Source: Zobellia nedashkovskayae
GTDB lineage: Bacteria > Bacteroidota > Bacteroidia > Flavobacteriales > Flavobacteriaceae
NCBI RefSeq assembly: GCF_015330125.1
Contig: NZ_JADDXR010000002.1
Span: forward strand, 1,922,001-1,986,000
Direction of reading: 5' to 3'
Length of the DNA stretch: 64,000 nucleotides
Below the pieces are notes generated by a model that saw only the letters and a list, made by a program, of their open reading frames with translations, had not been told where the DNA came from and did not search any database. The position numbers and the translations under genes are program-made. Of the stretch, positions 55,834 to 64,000 are shown one piece after another (within the stretch, counting starts at the first letter, position 1; each line of letters opens with the position of its first letter).

Positions 55834-56481
55834 TTAAATTTCTACAGCCCCTCTTGGGCTTTGTATAATAGCTTTCAGACTAATTTTTTCGTTCGGTTCT
55901 ACTCGTAAGTGCACACCTAACTTATGGAATGTATTATAAAGTATGTCGGGATTTGGATGCGTACCATACAGCTCAATCAATTTACAACCCATATCAGGTA
56001 AAGCATCATGCGGGTGCGTCTCTGTTTGGCTCCAGTCTACCATAAAAGGAACAAGCTCTATTTCTGGCGTGGACAAGGGTAGTATAAGTTCCCATTTTAA
56101 TAAAGATCCGTTTGCCGTATTACGACTTCCGCCTGTAATATTTCCCATTTCTGGAAGGTATTGTTTTACTATAATGGCATCTTTTTTAAGCTCGTTAGAT
56201 TTTAATGCCCAGCGTGTTATTTGGTCATGCGTAAGTATATCTACGCCCATCCATCTTGGTGGTGCTATATTTTTATTAGCCTCATCGGCCGTCAAAAGTT
56301 CAAGGTAGGTACCGTTGTCTAAGTTTATTAAAGCATTTTTGGTGCCTTGAGTAGGATGGTGCCCTCCAAAAACGGCCTTAACACCTAGTTTCTTCTCCAG
56401 AACGATAACCGCGGAGTCTAAATCACTGACGGTATAAACAATATGGTCTAATAACCTATGATGAGAATTTCCTGAATTCAT
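55834..56481 (-). CDS. VOC/glyoxalase-like domain protein
   Basis: 215 residues with a Glyoxalase_3-like opening (LLDHIVYTVSDLDSAVIVLEKKLG, GTKNALINLDNGTYLELL). Metal ligands are not clearly placed, so enzymatic function is uncertain. 6 bp upstream of the DUF6503 gene; the three genes form one unit with def. Confidence 0.82.
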   Translation of the reverse strand: MNSGNSHHRLLDHIVYTVSDLDSAVIVLEKKLGVKAVFGGHHPTQGTKNALINLDNGTYLELLTADEANKNIAPPRWMGVDILTHDQITRWALKSNELKKDAIIVKQYLPEMGNITGGSRNTANGSLLKWELILPLSTPEIELVPFMVDWSQTETHPHDALPDMGCKLIELYGTHPNPDILYNTFHKLGVHLRVEPNEKISLKAIIQSPRGAVEI

Positions 56482-56580
56482 TAGGATAAAGATATTTTAA
56501 AAGTAAGCAGTTACATCATATGTTTCCGAAAATTACCATGGATTCTCTCTATTCTCCCGTTCTGGACCATAGAACCAAAA

Positions 56581-56588
56581 TACCTTTG
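56581..56588 (+). promoter_or_regulatory. -7 promoter box of the SDR gene
   Basis: TACCTTTG matches TAnnTTTG exactly, 31 bp before the ATG. No clear -33 TTG. Confidence 0.45.
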
Positions 56589-56619
56589 TTCTAATAAAAC
56601 TCTAAAAAAATATAATACG

Positions 56620-57366
56620 ATGAAAAGAGCATTGATAATTGGTGGCAGTAGTGGAATTGGAAAAGCAACGGCTCAAAATCTTTTGGACGAAGGCTTGGAA
56701 GTACATGTTGTTGGTACGAACCAAGATAAGCTTGCAGTGTTTGAAAAAGAAACAACGGGTAACTTAATAACTCATAAAGTAGATATTACAAGTGCGAAGC
56801 AATTGAAGGAGTTGAACAGTAAAATCAAAAGTTGGGATAATCTGGATTATTTGGTGAATGCTTCAGGGATTTTTGGTCCAAAATCTTTTTTAGATCATAG
56901 TGAGGCAGATTATGATTCATATATGGATTTAAACAGAGGATTCTTCTTTATAACTCAAACCGTAGCTAAAAAGATGGCGGCTACAGGTGGCGGTTCAATT
57001 GTTAATGTAGGTTCTATGTGGGCCAAACAAGCAGTAAAAGTTACGCCATCATCTGCATATTCTATGCAAAAGGCGGGGCTACATTCATTAACGCAACATT
57101 TGGCCATGGAGCTGGCTGATTCAAATATTAGGGTTAACGCTGTGTCCCCTGCAGTGGTCGAAACTCCTGTTTATGACAGCGTTTTTGGAGGAAAGGAAGA
57201 GGCGCATAAGGCTTTACAGGGTTTGCATGGTTTTCATCCTATTGGACGATACGGGAAACCGGAAGACGTAGCAAATACCATCTCTTTTTTACTATCCGAT
57301 AAAGCTTCTTGGGTAACAGGTGCCATTTGGGATACAGATGGTGGTGTAATGTCAGGAAGAAATTAA
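56620..57366 (+). CDS. Short-chain dehydrogenase/reductase
   Basis: 248 residues: cofactor loop [15 protein letters not shown], catalytic Ser (GSMWAKQ) and the catalytic YSMQKAG (Tyr-x3-Lys). Classical SDR, NAD(P)-dependent; substrate unknown. Followed by a hairpin and the amine oxidase gene. Confidence 0.9.
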   Translation: MKRALIIGGSSGIGKATAQNLLDEGLEVHVVGTNQDKLAVFEKETTGNLITHKVDITSAKQLKELNSKIKSWDNLDYLVNASGIFGPKSFLDHSEADYDSYMDLNRGFFFITQTVAKKMAATGGGSIVNVGSMWAKQAVKVTPSSAYSMQKAGLHSLTQHLAMELADSNIRVNAVSPAVVETPVYDSVFGGKEEAHKALQGLHGFHPIGRYGKPEDVANTISFLLSDKASWVTGAIWDTDGGVMSGRN

Positions 57367-57388
57367 TAGTTTATACTTACAAAGTTTT

Positions 57389-57425
57389 AACGCAGTTCAA
57401 AATGCTTGCATTTCTGAATTGCGTT
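57389..57425 (+). terminator. Imperfect hairpin, probable terminator of the SDR gene
   Basis: AACGCA/TGCGTT, TTCA/TGAA and AATGC/GCATT pair as one interrupted stem, about 22 bp after the SDR stop, followed by TTTAATT. The tail is short in U, so it may only slow transcription. Confidence 0.5.
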
Positions 57426-57461
57426 TAATTGCTTCAAAACATGTAATTTCATATTCTAATT

Positions 57462-58505
57462 ATGACAGAAAAAACTTCAGAATATATCATTATAGGAGCC
57501 GGATTGTCTGGGCTTACTTCCGCTTTTTATTTAAATAAAAGCGGAATAGCCAATTTTAAGATACTTGAATCCCGTGACCGTGTTGGTGGCCGTATTGTAA
57601 CCAGAGATGGTATTGATTTTGGTGCTACTTGGTTTCAGACCCATCATGAAAAAGTTATAACACTTTTGGATGAACTTGGCGTAGAGAAATATCATCAGTA
57701 CAATAAAGGGAAGAGTGTTTTGGTCTATAGCACCATGGCGCCAGAACATTATTTTGAGAACGATCCAGATACGCCATCTGCCTATCGTATGAAGGGAAAT
57801 TCTCAAGCTTTGATTCATGCTTTGGCCAAACCTTTGTCCGAAAAAATAAATTTGAACACCAATGTTGTTGGTATTTATGAGACTGAAAATGGAGTAAAGA
57901 TAGAGACTAATAAAGAAACGTATTTTGCAAAAAAGGTTATTGTGACCATTCCACCTTTAATAGCTACTCGCATTTCTTTTTTTCCTGAATTGCCTCCCGA
58001 GGTAAATGAAACAATGAACAAGACCCATACGTGGATGAGCAATGCCATTAAGGTGGGCTTGACGTTCAAGACGCCTTTTTGGAGAGCTAAGAATTTTTCG
58101 GGTATGCTTATTGGGCAAGTAGGTGCCGTAACGGAGTTGTACGATCATAATGATGCGCAAAATTCACATTTTGCGCTTATGGGATTTGTAAATGAAGGGC
58201 TTAGAGATGTGTCTGAAGAAAATAGGAAACAACGTATTTTAGATTATTTATCTAAATATCTTGGAGCTGAAGTATTAGATTACCTTACTTACGAAGAAAA
58301 AGATTGGTCTCAAGACAAACATACTTCTTGCGAAACTATTAAATCTATTTATATGAGTCCGTCTTATGGTAACCCTGTATTTAGCAAAAGTTATATGGGC
58401 GGGAAATTACGGTTCTCTGGAGCAGAGACTTCAACAATTCATGGTGGGTATATGGATGGAGCCATTTATAGCGGAATCAATACAGTCAAAAAATTTCTAG
58501 GTTGA
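57462..58505 (+). CDS. Flavin monoamine oxidase-like protein
   Basis: 347 residues: FAD-binding IIGAGLSGLTSAFYL and LESRDRVGGRI; C-terminal LRFSGAETSTIHGGYMDGAIYSG binds the cofactor. Shorter than typical amine oxidases (about 450). The substrate is not known. Preceded by an SDR and followed after 61 bp by an AraC regulator that may control one or both. Confidence 0.85.
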   Translation: MTEKTSEYIIIGAGLSGLTSAFYLNKSGIANFKILESRDRVGGRIVTRDGIDFGATWFQTHHEKVITLLDELGVEKYHQYNKGKSVLVYSTMAPEHYFENDPDTPSAYRMKGNSQALIHALAKPLSEKINLNTNVVGIYETENGVKIETNKETYFAKKVIVTIPPLIATRISFFPELPPEVNETMNKTHTWMSNAIKVGLTFKTPFWRAKNFSGMLIGQVGAVTELYDHNDAQNSHFALMGFVNEGLRDVSEENRKQRILDYLSKYLGAEVLDYLTYEEKDWSQDKHTSCETIKSIYMSPSYGNPVFSKSYMGGKLRFSGAETSTIHGGYMDGAIYSGINTVKKFLG

Positions 58506-58566
58506 TGCGTTAGTGAACTATTTTTTTTGCGACCAAGAGGTAATAAAATAGTCCCAAGCTAAGCGA

Positions 58567-59448
58567 ATGCAACATTCGAAAACCAAAATTGAACAGTACC
58601 ATTTGCATAAGGAGCATCCTAGAAAGCTTCAGTTTGAGCTGTACGATCTAAATACCTACAGAAAAAAAAGTGGAGATTTAGCTGCAGTGCCCCATTCCCA
58701 TAGTTATTATCAAATTACATGGTTCTTTAATGAAGGCGGCACACATGCCGTAGATTTTAAAAAGTACGATATTAAGAAGAATACAGTGCTATTTGTTACC
58801 AAGGACCAAGTGCATGCTTTTGATGAAAATGAAGAGGTTCAAGGTTGGCTTATTCATTTTAATGAAAATTTTTTTAAGCATACAGATATTGATATGTTTT
58901 TGAAATTCAACATATTTCATATGTTGGAAAAACCTTGTTGCACCATTGATGAAAATAGTGTAGCCACGGCGTCTACTTATATTACTTTGATTCAAAATGA
59001 ATTGCAACAGCGTAATCGTTTTGGTTATGAAGATATCATACGGTTTTTGTTGAAATCTTTTTTAATACAATTGGAGCGCATTCATCAAGGTGATGCTAGT
59101 AGGCCCGTTCAACTCAATAGCCTTTATGAAAGGCAGTTTTTTGAGTTTAAAGAGCTGGTAGAATTGCATTTTAAAGATGGACTTTCGGTTGGTGAGTACG
59201 CCAATTTTCTGAACGTTTCTCCCAAAACATTATCTACACTTACAAATGCAATCGTAGGGAAATCTCCATCTCAGATTATTTCTCAAAGAACCATGTTGGA
59301 GGCTAAGCGTCTGGTACGGTTTACTACTTTGCAGATTAACGAAATTGCTTTTAGGTTGGGGTTCGAAGATGCTTCGTATTTTGTAAAATATTTTAAAAGA
59401 CATATAGGGCAGTCTCCCAAAAGCTATCGCCAAAGTCAGTTTACTTAA
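58567..59448 (+). CDS. AraC-family transcriptional regulator
   Basis: 293 residues: N-terminal cupin-like sensor domain (VPHSHSYYQITWFFNEGG) and a C-terminal double HTH (about 200-290, VGEYANFLNVSPKTLSTL then LQINEIAFRLGFEDASYF). The second helix pair and GQSPKSYR are typical of AraC. The ligand and targets are unknown; the neighbouring oxidase is a candidate target. Confidence 0.92.
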   Translation: MQHSKTKIEQYHLHKEHPRKLQFELYDLNTYRKKSGDLAAVPHSHSYYQITWFFNEGGTHAVDFKKYDIKKNTVLFVTKDQVHAFDENEEVQGWLIHFNENFFKHTDIDMFLKFNIFHMLEKPCCTIDENSVATASTYITLIQNELQQRNRFGYEDIIRFLLKSFLIQLERIHQGDASRPVQLNSLYERQFFEFKELVELHFKDGLSVGEYANFLNVSPKTLSTLTNAIVGKSPSQIISQRTMLEAKRLVRFTTLQINEIAFRLGFEDASYFVKYFKRHIGQSPKSYRQSQFT

Positions 59449-59527
59449 AAAGTCAATAAAAGGTAGACTGTTGAAGAAATCGTTAACTAAATTATTCAAG
59501 GTCTGGTAGTTTTAGTGTTTGGTTCTT

Positions 59528-59535
59528 TAATTTTG
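59528..59535 (+). promoter_or_regulatory. -7 promoter box of the amidase gene
   Basis: TAATTTTG matches TAnnTTTG exactly, about 100 bp before the ATG at 59635. Confidence 0.35.
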
Positions 59536-59634
59536 CATCGAATTCAAATAATTTTAGGCATTGTTTTTGATTTTCTGAAATTAGGCGGTTTTCCGTTGGA
59601 GTAGATGTATGATGGTTTTTGATAAAGTTGGTTG

Positions 59635-60708
59635 ATGAATTATAGTTTTTCTTATCGTTTTAAGGTACTGCGCCTTCTAGTTTATGTAATGGGTTTCACT
59701 ATATCGTCTTTTTCGCAGGATACGATACAGACCGTTGTTGCCCAAAAAGGTGATGGTATACTTTCTTTATTGAGAAAACAAGGCGTGAATCCTTATGATC
59801 ATTATGATGATTTTATTTCATTGAATATTGAAAATCTACGAGATAGCATTCACCTGTATGCAGGTAGAACTTACCGAATTCCATCTACAGAGCTTGATAC
59901 GGTAGCTATTGTGGACTCTATTCAAAGTAAAACCAAAGAAATTAAAAAAATAGAAGGTAAGGTCTATCCCATTTTTGGTGAAGACTATGAAATAGTCCTT
60001 CCAAAAAGTAAATTATTGAAAGGTGCGGTCTATTACTTGGTTTCCGGACATGGTGGTCCAGATCCTGGTGCCATGGCCACATACGGAGGTAAATCTATTG
60101 CGGAAGATGAGTATGCTTATGATATTACATTACGTCTGGCCAGAGAGCTATTAGCTCATGGGGCAGAAGTGTACATTATAATTAGAGATGAGAATGACGG
60201 GATTAGGGATGAGCGTATTTTGGAGATTGATCATGATGAGGTTGCCTATCCAAATAAAACCATTCCTTTAAACCAAGTAGCGCGTTTAAAACAACGTGTG
60301 GACATCGTAAATAGTTTATACAAGAAAAACAGAGGTAAGTTCCAACGTTTGATTGTTACTCATATAGATAGCCGCAGTGTGGGGCAGAATATAGATGTGT
60401 TTTTCTATCATCATGAGAAGAGTAGAAACGGTAAGAAACTGGCCGAAAGCATACATAAAACCTTCCAAAAGAAATACAAAAAGTACCAACCTAACCGTAC
60501 CTATTCAGGAACTTTTGAAGATAGGACTTCTTTGTATCTTGTAAAAAAGACACACCCAGCAATGACTTTTATTGAAGTGGGGAATATTAAAAATAAGAAA
60601 GATCAAAGGCGTATTCTTGAGCCAGAAAACCGACAAGCTTTGGCAAAATGGATTAGCGAAGGGGTACTGCTAGACTATAAATTAGGAGAAATAGGGCCTA
60701 TTCGTTAA
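59635..60708 (+). CDS. N-acetylmuramoyl-L-alanine amidase (amidase_3) with LysM-like N-terminus
   Basis: About 357 residues. Signal peptide (about 1-25, SSFSQ), a LysM-like segment (VVAQKGDGILSLLRKQG, then LYAGRTYRIPS) and a zinc amidase domain (YLVSGHGGPDPGAM, EDEYAYD with metal-ligand Glu, THIDS, FIEVGNIKN with catalytic Glu). It cuts between muramic acid and L-Ala of peptidoglycan. The first Met codon is ATG at 59635; a TTG three bases earlier is in frame but unnecessary. Ends overlap the convergent GT2 gene by 4 bp. Confidence 0.85.
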   Translation: MNYSFSYRFKVLRLLVYVMGFTISSFSQDTIQTVVAQKGDGILSLLRKQGVNPYDHYDDFISLNIENLRDSIHLYAGRTYRIPSTELDTVAIVDSIQSKTKEIKKIEGKVYPIFGEDYEIVLPKSKLLKGAVYYLVSGHGGPDPGAMATYGGKSIAEDEYAYDITLRLARELLAHGAEVYIIIRDENDGIRDERILEIDHDEVAYPNKTIPLNQVARLKQRVDIVNSLYKKNRGKFQRLIVTHIDSRSVGQNIDVFFYHHEKSRNGKKLAESIHKTFQKKYKKYQPNRTYSGTFEDRTSLYLVKKTHPAMTFIEVGNIKNKKDQRRILEPENRQALAKWISEGVLLDYKLGEIGPIR

Positions 60709-61409
60709 ACGGAAATCTTCCGCTTGTAGTAATCGTACAGTTGGTCTGGACCAGCACCCAAGTAATTTTTTAAATGCATTATTCCAAAGTGATATTGCAG
60801 TTTTACCATACCTCTTTCTTGATACCTTCTTGCTGATGTCTTTACGTGGCGTGGCAAGATTTTAAAGAATGTACTTTTATATAATCTTCCAATAAACTCA
60901 TTGTCCTCATAGACAACATAAGCTTCATCAAAACCACCTGAGCGATTAAAAAGTTGCTTTGTGACGAACAAAGATTGGTCTCCGCCTCTGCATATTTCAT
61001 GATTGACCCGCGTAAACCAAGCAAAAAAGCTTAGAAATAGACTATTGCTGTCAAATTTCATTTGAAAACAACCAGTTTCAAAACCCTCTTCAACAGCATC
61101 TATGAGGGATTGGTCAAAATCATGTGGAGGCAACGTATCTGCATGCAGGAAATAAAGAATAACTCCTTTTGCTTTTTGGGCTCCATAATTTAGTTGTTTT
61201 GCCCTGCCTTTTTCAGAATGTATAACTCTTGCGCCATTATGTTCTGCAATAGATGTAGTATTATCTACGCTTCCACCATCTACAATCAATATTTCCTTGA
61301 TGTTTTCTGGGGAGCTGTTCGCGGTTAGATAACTGATTGTTTGGGCAATACCTTTGGCCTCATTCAATACCGGAATAACAATACTTATTTGGGGTCTATT
61401 TTTTTTCAT
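60705..61409 (-). CDS. GT2 glycosyltransferase of the TIGR04283 (arsenosugar-associated) type
   Basis: 234 residues: SIVIPVLNEAKGIAQTI, EILIVDGGSVDNTT, LYFLHADTLPPHDF (metal-binding DxD) and GGDQSLFVTKQLF. The pattern LHADTLPP and GGDQSLF match the TIGR04283 family, which is annotated as arsenosugar-associated because of its neighbourhood. Direct evidence for that role here is only the company of PNP, DUF547 and a TIGR04282-like protein. Overlaps the DUF547 stop by 14 bp. Confidence 0.83.
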   Translation of the reverse strand: MKKNRPQISIVIPVLNEAKGIAQTISYLTANSSPENIKEILIVDGGSVDNTTSIAEHNGARVIHSEKGRAKQLNYGAQKAKGVILYFLHADTLPPHDFDQSLIDAVEEGFETGCFQMKFDSNSLFLSFFAWFTRVNHEICRGGDQSLFVTKQLFNRSGGFDEAYVVYEDNEFIGRLYKSTFFKILPRHVKTSARRYQERGMVKLQYHFGIMHLKNYLGAGPDQLYDYYKRKISV

Positions 61410-62166
61410 TCAAACTCCAGTCGTATGTAACATATTTAATGTCGGCCTTCGGATTTATGTCCTTTTGGCTATAGGCTGTGATGTAATCGATAAGGCTACC
61501 GTTGTCGGTAAAATCTTTTTTATACCATTTGAAAATGTTGGAAAGCTGTAATTTTTCTTCGGAAATAATATTTCGGGTAGGGTCGTTTACAAAGTCCTCG
61601 GAGGCTTGTTGCAATTGTTCCTCAATTTTTTCGGAAGTATAGGCTTCGTTCAATAGCTTCGGACAGGAGAAAGAAGCACAGTTTATGGCAAAATGAATGC
61701 GAGGTTCGTTCATTTTACGAAGAATTTTGTGCTCTATATCTCCTAAGGAAAAGGTTTCGCTGCCAATTTTTACCCATTCTTGACCCCAAGGGTCTTTAAT
61801 GTCTTTAATGCTTTTAGTAGGGTAGTTATTTAAAATTAACTGTACCGTTGCAGCATTATAGAGATTAATATAATAGGCTAGAGCTTCTTCTTTTGACCAT
61901 ATATCAGACGGACTTGTGTTTCCTAAATACTCTAAGTAAGAGGTAAGTGCTGCCTGGTCGTTGTTGAAGCCTTTATAGTCAACATTACCTGTATTGTCTA
62001 CATATTTTTCTAAAAGGGAGTTCCATGCGGTGTGGTCTAAAACCTCACTTTGAGAAGTGCCTGAGAATTGGTGTTGCGGCATTTCTTTTCCTCCAAAGAA
62101 AGAAAAAAGTCCCGCTAAGGAAAAAATAGATAAAACTGTCATTTGAGCCATTAGTTTAAATTGCAT
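61396..62166 (-). CDS. DUF547 protein (second copy, exported)
   Basis: 256 residues; N-terminal hydrophobic segment, then the DUF547 core (VDYKGFNNDQ, LAYYINLYNAATVQLILNNYP, DIEHKILRKM, FAINCASFSCPKLL with conserved Cys, LSNIFKWYKKDFT). Clearly related to, but distinct from, the copy at 49761-50480. Between PNP (91 bp) and the GT2 gene (overlap). Confidence 0.87.
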   Translation of the reverse strand: MQFKLMAQMTVLSIFSLAGLFSFFGGKEMPQHQFSGTSQSEVLDHTAWNSLLEKYVDNTGNVDYKGFNNDQAALTSYLEYLGNTSPSDIWSKEEALAYYINLYNAATVQLILNNYPTKSIKDIKDPWGQEWVKIGSETFSLGDIEHKILRKMNEPRIHFAINCASFSCPKLLNEAYTSEKIEEQLQQASEDFVNDPTRNIISEEKLQLSNIFKWYKKDFTDNGSLIDYITAYSQKDINPKADIKYVTYDWSLNEKK

Positions 62167-62257
62167 AGCATATAGAATCTAATGATAAGTAGTGCATTTA
62201 TGCAAAAACTTACATTTTTGGTTCTGCCAATTTTTAATATTGGCCAAGTAGCTTAGT

Positions 62258-63073
62258 CTATAGCGTCTTTATTAATTCCCTAAATAGTTTTACCATTTTT
62301 GGTTCTGCTGCTTCTGCGGTTTTGAGAATCTGTTGTATCTCAGCAGGTTTTAGGTTGTCTGGATTACATTCATCTGTGATAACCGAAACAGCTATGATGG
62401 GCAGCTTCAAGTGGTTTGCTACAATAACTTCCGGCACTGTGCTCATTCCAACGGCATCTGCGCCAATTATTTTGAGCATGCGGTATTCTGCCCTCGTTTC
62501 CAATTGCGGACCCACTACAGATGCGTATACCCCTTTATGCAAGGTTATATTTTCCTTACTGGCAATGTTTATCAAGGCTTTGCACATGGTTGCATCGTAT
62601 GGTTCTGACATATCCGTAAAACGCTCTCCAAATTGTGCTACACCCTTAAATGCCAAAGGAGATCCCCCTTGAAGGTTAATGTGGTCGTCAATGAGCATTA
62701 AATCACCTTCCTTATAATCTAAGTTAATGGCCCCAGCAGCGTTTGAAATAAACAATTTTTTAATGCCTAATTGGTGCATAACACGAATAGGGTAGGTAAT
62801 ATCCACAAAATCATATCCTTCATAAAGATGGAAACGTCCTTGCATGACCACGGTTTTTTTACCTTCTAAAGTGCCATAAATAAGCATTCCGGAGTGAAAT
62901 TCTACGGTTGCTAACGGAAAGAATGGAATATGGTTATAATGTGCTTCAATTGCGTCCTCTATTTGATCGGCCAGTTTTCCTAGGCCAGTCCCAAGTACAA
63001 TACCAATTTCAGGATTATCAAACCCTTTGCTTTGTAAGTAGGCTACGGATTCGTTTAATTGCTTTCGTATCAT
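62258..63073 (-). CDS. Purine nucleoside phosphorylase
   Basis: Phosphorolysis of purine nucleosides. 271 residues of the trimeric type: GIVLGTGLGKLA, the phosphate-binding Ser/Arg (GRFHLYEGYD), SNAAGAINLDYKEGD and MSTVPEVIVANH. Its start overlaps the stop of the TIGR04282-like gene (ATGA), so both are translated together. In arsenosugar neighbourhoods such an enzyme could remove adenine from an arsenical deoxyadenosine, but a normal salvage role is equally possible. Confidence 0.9.
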   Translation of the reverse strand: MIRKQLNESVAYLQSKGFDNPEIGIVLGTGLGKLADQIEDAIEAHYNHIPFFPLATVEFHSGMLIYGTLEGKKTVVMQGRFHLYEGYDFVDITYPIRVMHQLGIKKLFISNAAGAINLDYKEGDLMLIDDHINLQGGSPLAFKGVAQFGERFTDMSEPYDATMCKALINIASKENITLHKGVYASVVGPQLETRAEYRMLKIIGADAVGMSTVPEVIVANHLKLPIIAVSVITDECNPDNLKPAEIQQILKTAEAAEPKMVKLFRELIKTL

Positions 63074-63747
63074 GCTTTAATGTGTTTTAAATAAGGCTCA
63101 AAAGCTTTGATGTCTTTAATATCTTCAAAGATATCCACATCGTTTCGCTCTTCTAAAATATGATGTTTTTCGTTTTTTAAATCTTCTAATGTGTTGGTTA
63201 GAACAGTATCATTACCCCAGTCTTTATTAGAAAAGAGCTCTGGTTTAAAACTATTCATACCTAAAAGGTAATACCCTCCGTCTTCCGCAGGTCCAATAAC
63301 AAAATTGTTTTTCTTTAATTCTGAAAAAGCGTTTTGCAGGTCTTTTTGGTTTAGGTCGTACATATCACTTCCTATCACGATAATCCGTTCAAATCCTGAA
63401 GCAAATCCGTCTAGAAAAGCCTTTGCCATACGAACACCTAAGTCTGGTCCGTGCTGAAGTTTTTTGTCAAATATGCTTGAGCTCCAAATGTCATCTTCCC
63501 AAATTTCCTCTGAATACCAAACTTGTTTAGCTGCATTTAGGTTTTCTGTGATGTTTACGGTATGGTCAAGCAAAAATTTATAGATATCCAAAGCTACTTC
63601 GTTACCAACGGTAGCTGCTAATCGGGTTTTACATTTGCCCAATTGCGGATTCCGTGTAAAGATCAGTAAAAGATTCTTTGATGCTACATTGGTATAATTT
63701 ACCGTTGCGGCATCTTTTTGTTTTTCTTGCGGAGATATGATACTCAA
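63070..63747 (-). CDS. DUF2064/TIGR04282-like glycosyltransferase-type protein
   Basis: 225 residues: LLLIFTRNPQLGKCKTRLAATVG, VIGSDMYDLNQKDLQNAF and VIGPAEDGGYYLLGM, the usual TIGR04282/DUF2064 signature (a nucleotide-sugar-transferase-like fold). Often found in arsenosugar gene neighbourhoods with TIGR04283. Molecular reaction unknown. Confidence 0.85.
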   Translation of the reverse strand: MSIISPQEKQKDAATVNYTNVASKNLLLIFTRNPQLGKCKTRLAATVGNEVALDIYKFLLDHTVNITENLNAAKQVWYSEEIWEDDIWSSSIFDKKLQHGPDLGVRMAKAFLDGFASGFERIIVIGSDMYDLNQKDLQNAFSELKKNNFVIGPAEDGGYYLLGMNSFKPELFSNKDWGNDTVLTNTLEDLKNEKHHILEERNDVDIFEDIKDIKAFEPYLKHIKA

Positions 63748-63810
63748 ATGATAATGATTTTAATGATTATGATTTATTGAAAAGGAAATTCTGTAAAAAG
63801 TATTAGACGT

Positions 63811-64000
63811 TTATTTGTCATAAACTTTCTCTCCGCTGGTGAGTAGTTTTCCCCAATGCTTATTAAAGGCATGTACCTGTTCCGTTGTATTTCCTATAGA
63901 ATCATATACCGGATATCCTTCGTTTTTCCATTCAAAAATACCTCCATATAGATTTTTGACATTGGTGTAGCCTGCTTCTTCTAATTCTTCGCCAATATTT
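63811..64000 (-). CDS. Rhodanese-like protein, C-terminal end (cut by window end)
   Basis: Only the last 62 residues are visible. They match the end of a rhodanese domain (NVKNLYGGIFEWKNEGYPVYD). The active-site Cys region lies beyond the window, so catalytic competence cannot be judged. It is the gene upstream of the TIGR04282-like protein on the same strand, with a 63-bp gap. Confidence 0.78.
   Translation of the reverse strand, partial: NIGEELEEAGYTNVKNLYGGIFEWKNEGYPVYDSIGNTTEQVHAFNKHWGKLLTSGEKVYDK

Noticed and set aside
1..64000. Mobile elements, prophage or recent transfer
   Set aside because: No transposase, integrase, terminal inverted repeats or tRNA-flanked insertions were seen, and base composition looks even by eye.

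Overview
The window looks like a chromosomal segment of a marine-type member of the Flavobacteriaceae (Bacteroidota). Reasons: a SusC-type TonB receptor, type IX secretion features (a CHU_C-like C-terminal signal next to a PorP/SprF gene), low GC, Bacteroidota -7 boxes (TAnnTTTG) and almost no Shine-Dalgarno sequences. The genus (Zobellia/Maribacter-like) is only a guess. I saw no rRNA, tRNA, insertion sequence, integrase or CRISPR array.

Layout. (1) 1-7529: starch/maltose locus with a divergent SusC receptor (cut by the window), LacI regulator, beta-phosphoglucomutase, GH65 maltose phosphorylase and cytoplasmic GH13 amylase, with a LacI-type operator between susC and lacI. (2) 7536-10590: GDPD lipoprotein, BaiN-type flavoprotein, DUF1697, TspO. 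(3) 10683-15735: isoprenoid genes mvaD and mevalonate kinase, a UbiA prenyltransferase of the geranylgeranylglycerol-phosphate type, a nitrilase and a pseudouridine synthase. (4) 15783-28583 (minus): SprF-like protein, a 2936-residue surface protein built from BspA/DUF285 and Fn3-like repeats, a matrixin-like metalloprotease lipoprotein and an M1 aminopeptidase. (5) 28611-39896 (minus): an eleven-gene combined arginine/proline operon (GNAT, argG, argC, proC, argD, proA, proB, argF', argB, argE-like, argH). Its leader encodes a previously unmarked 25-residue, arginine-rich leader peptide ending in RRRP, directly behind a -7 box. (6) 39944-46462 (minus): MORN-repeat protein, GH78-like protein, two GT2 enzymes and a GT-C mannosyltransferase-like protein. 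(7) 46582-49522 (minus): membrane 4Fe-4S protein plus FAD/NAD oxidoreductase. (8) 49761-54470 (plus): DUF547 protein, outer-membrane protein, GH113-like lipoprotein, small lipoprotein and a BamA-like protein. (9) 54471-60708: peptide deformylase, DUF6503 lipoprotein, VOC protein, SDR, amine oxidase, AraC regulator and amidase. (10) 60705-64000 (minus): GT2 of the TIGR04283 type, DUF547, purine nucleoside phosphorylase, DUF2064/TIGR04282 protein and the end of a rhodanese. This combination resembles arsenosugar-type neighbourhoods, but ArsM and ArsS would have to lie outside the window.

The most interesting observations are the putative arginine attenuator (39751-39911), the acylated-arginine pathway whose first step may be done by a Cys-rich GNAT enzyme, the giant secreted repeat protein with an internal 861-bp-offset duplication, and the possible arsenosugar cluster at the right edge. 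All functional calls are by motif and family recognition from the translated sequence; no database search was run.
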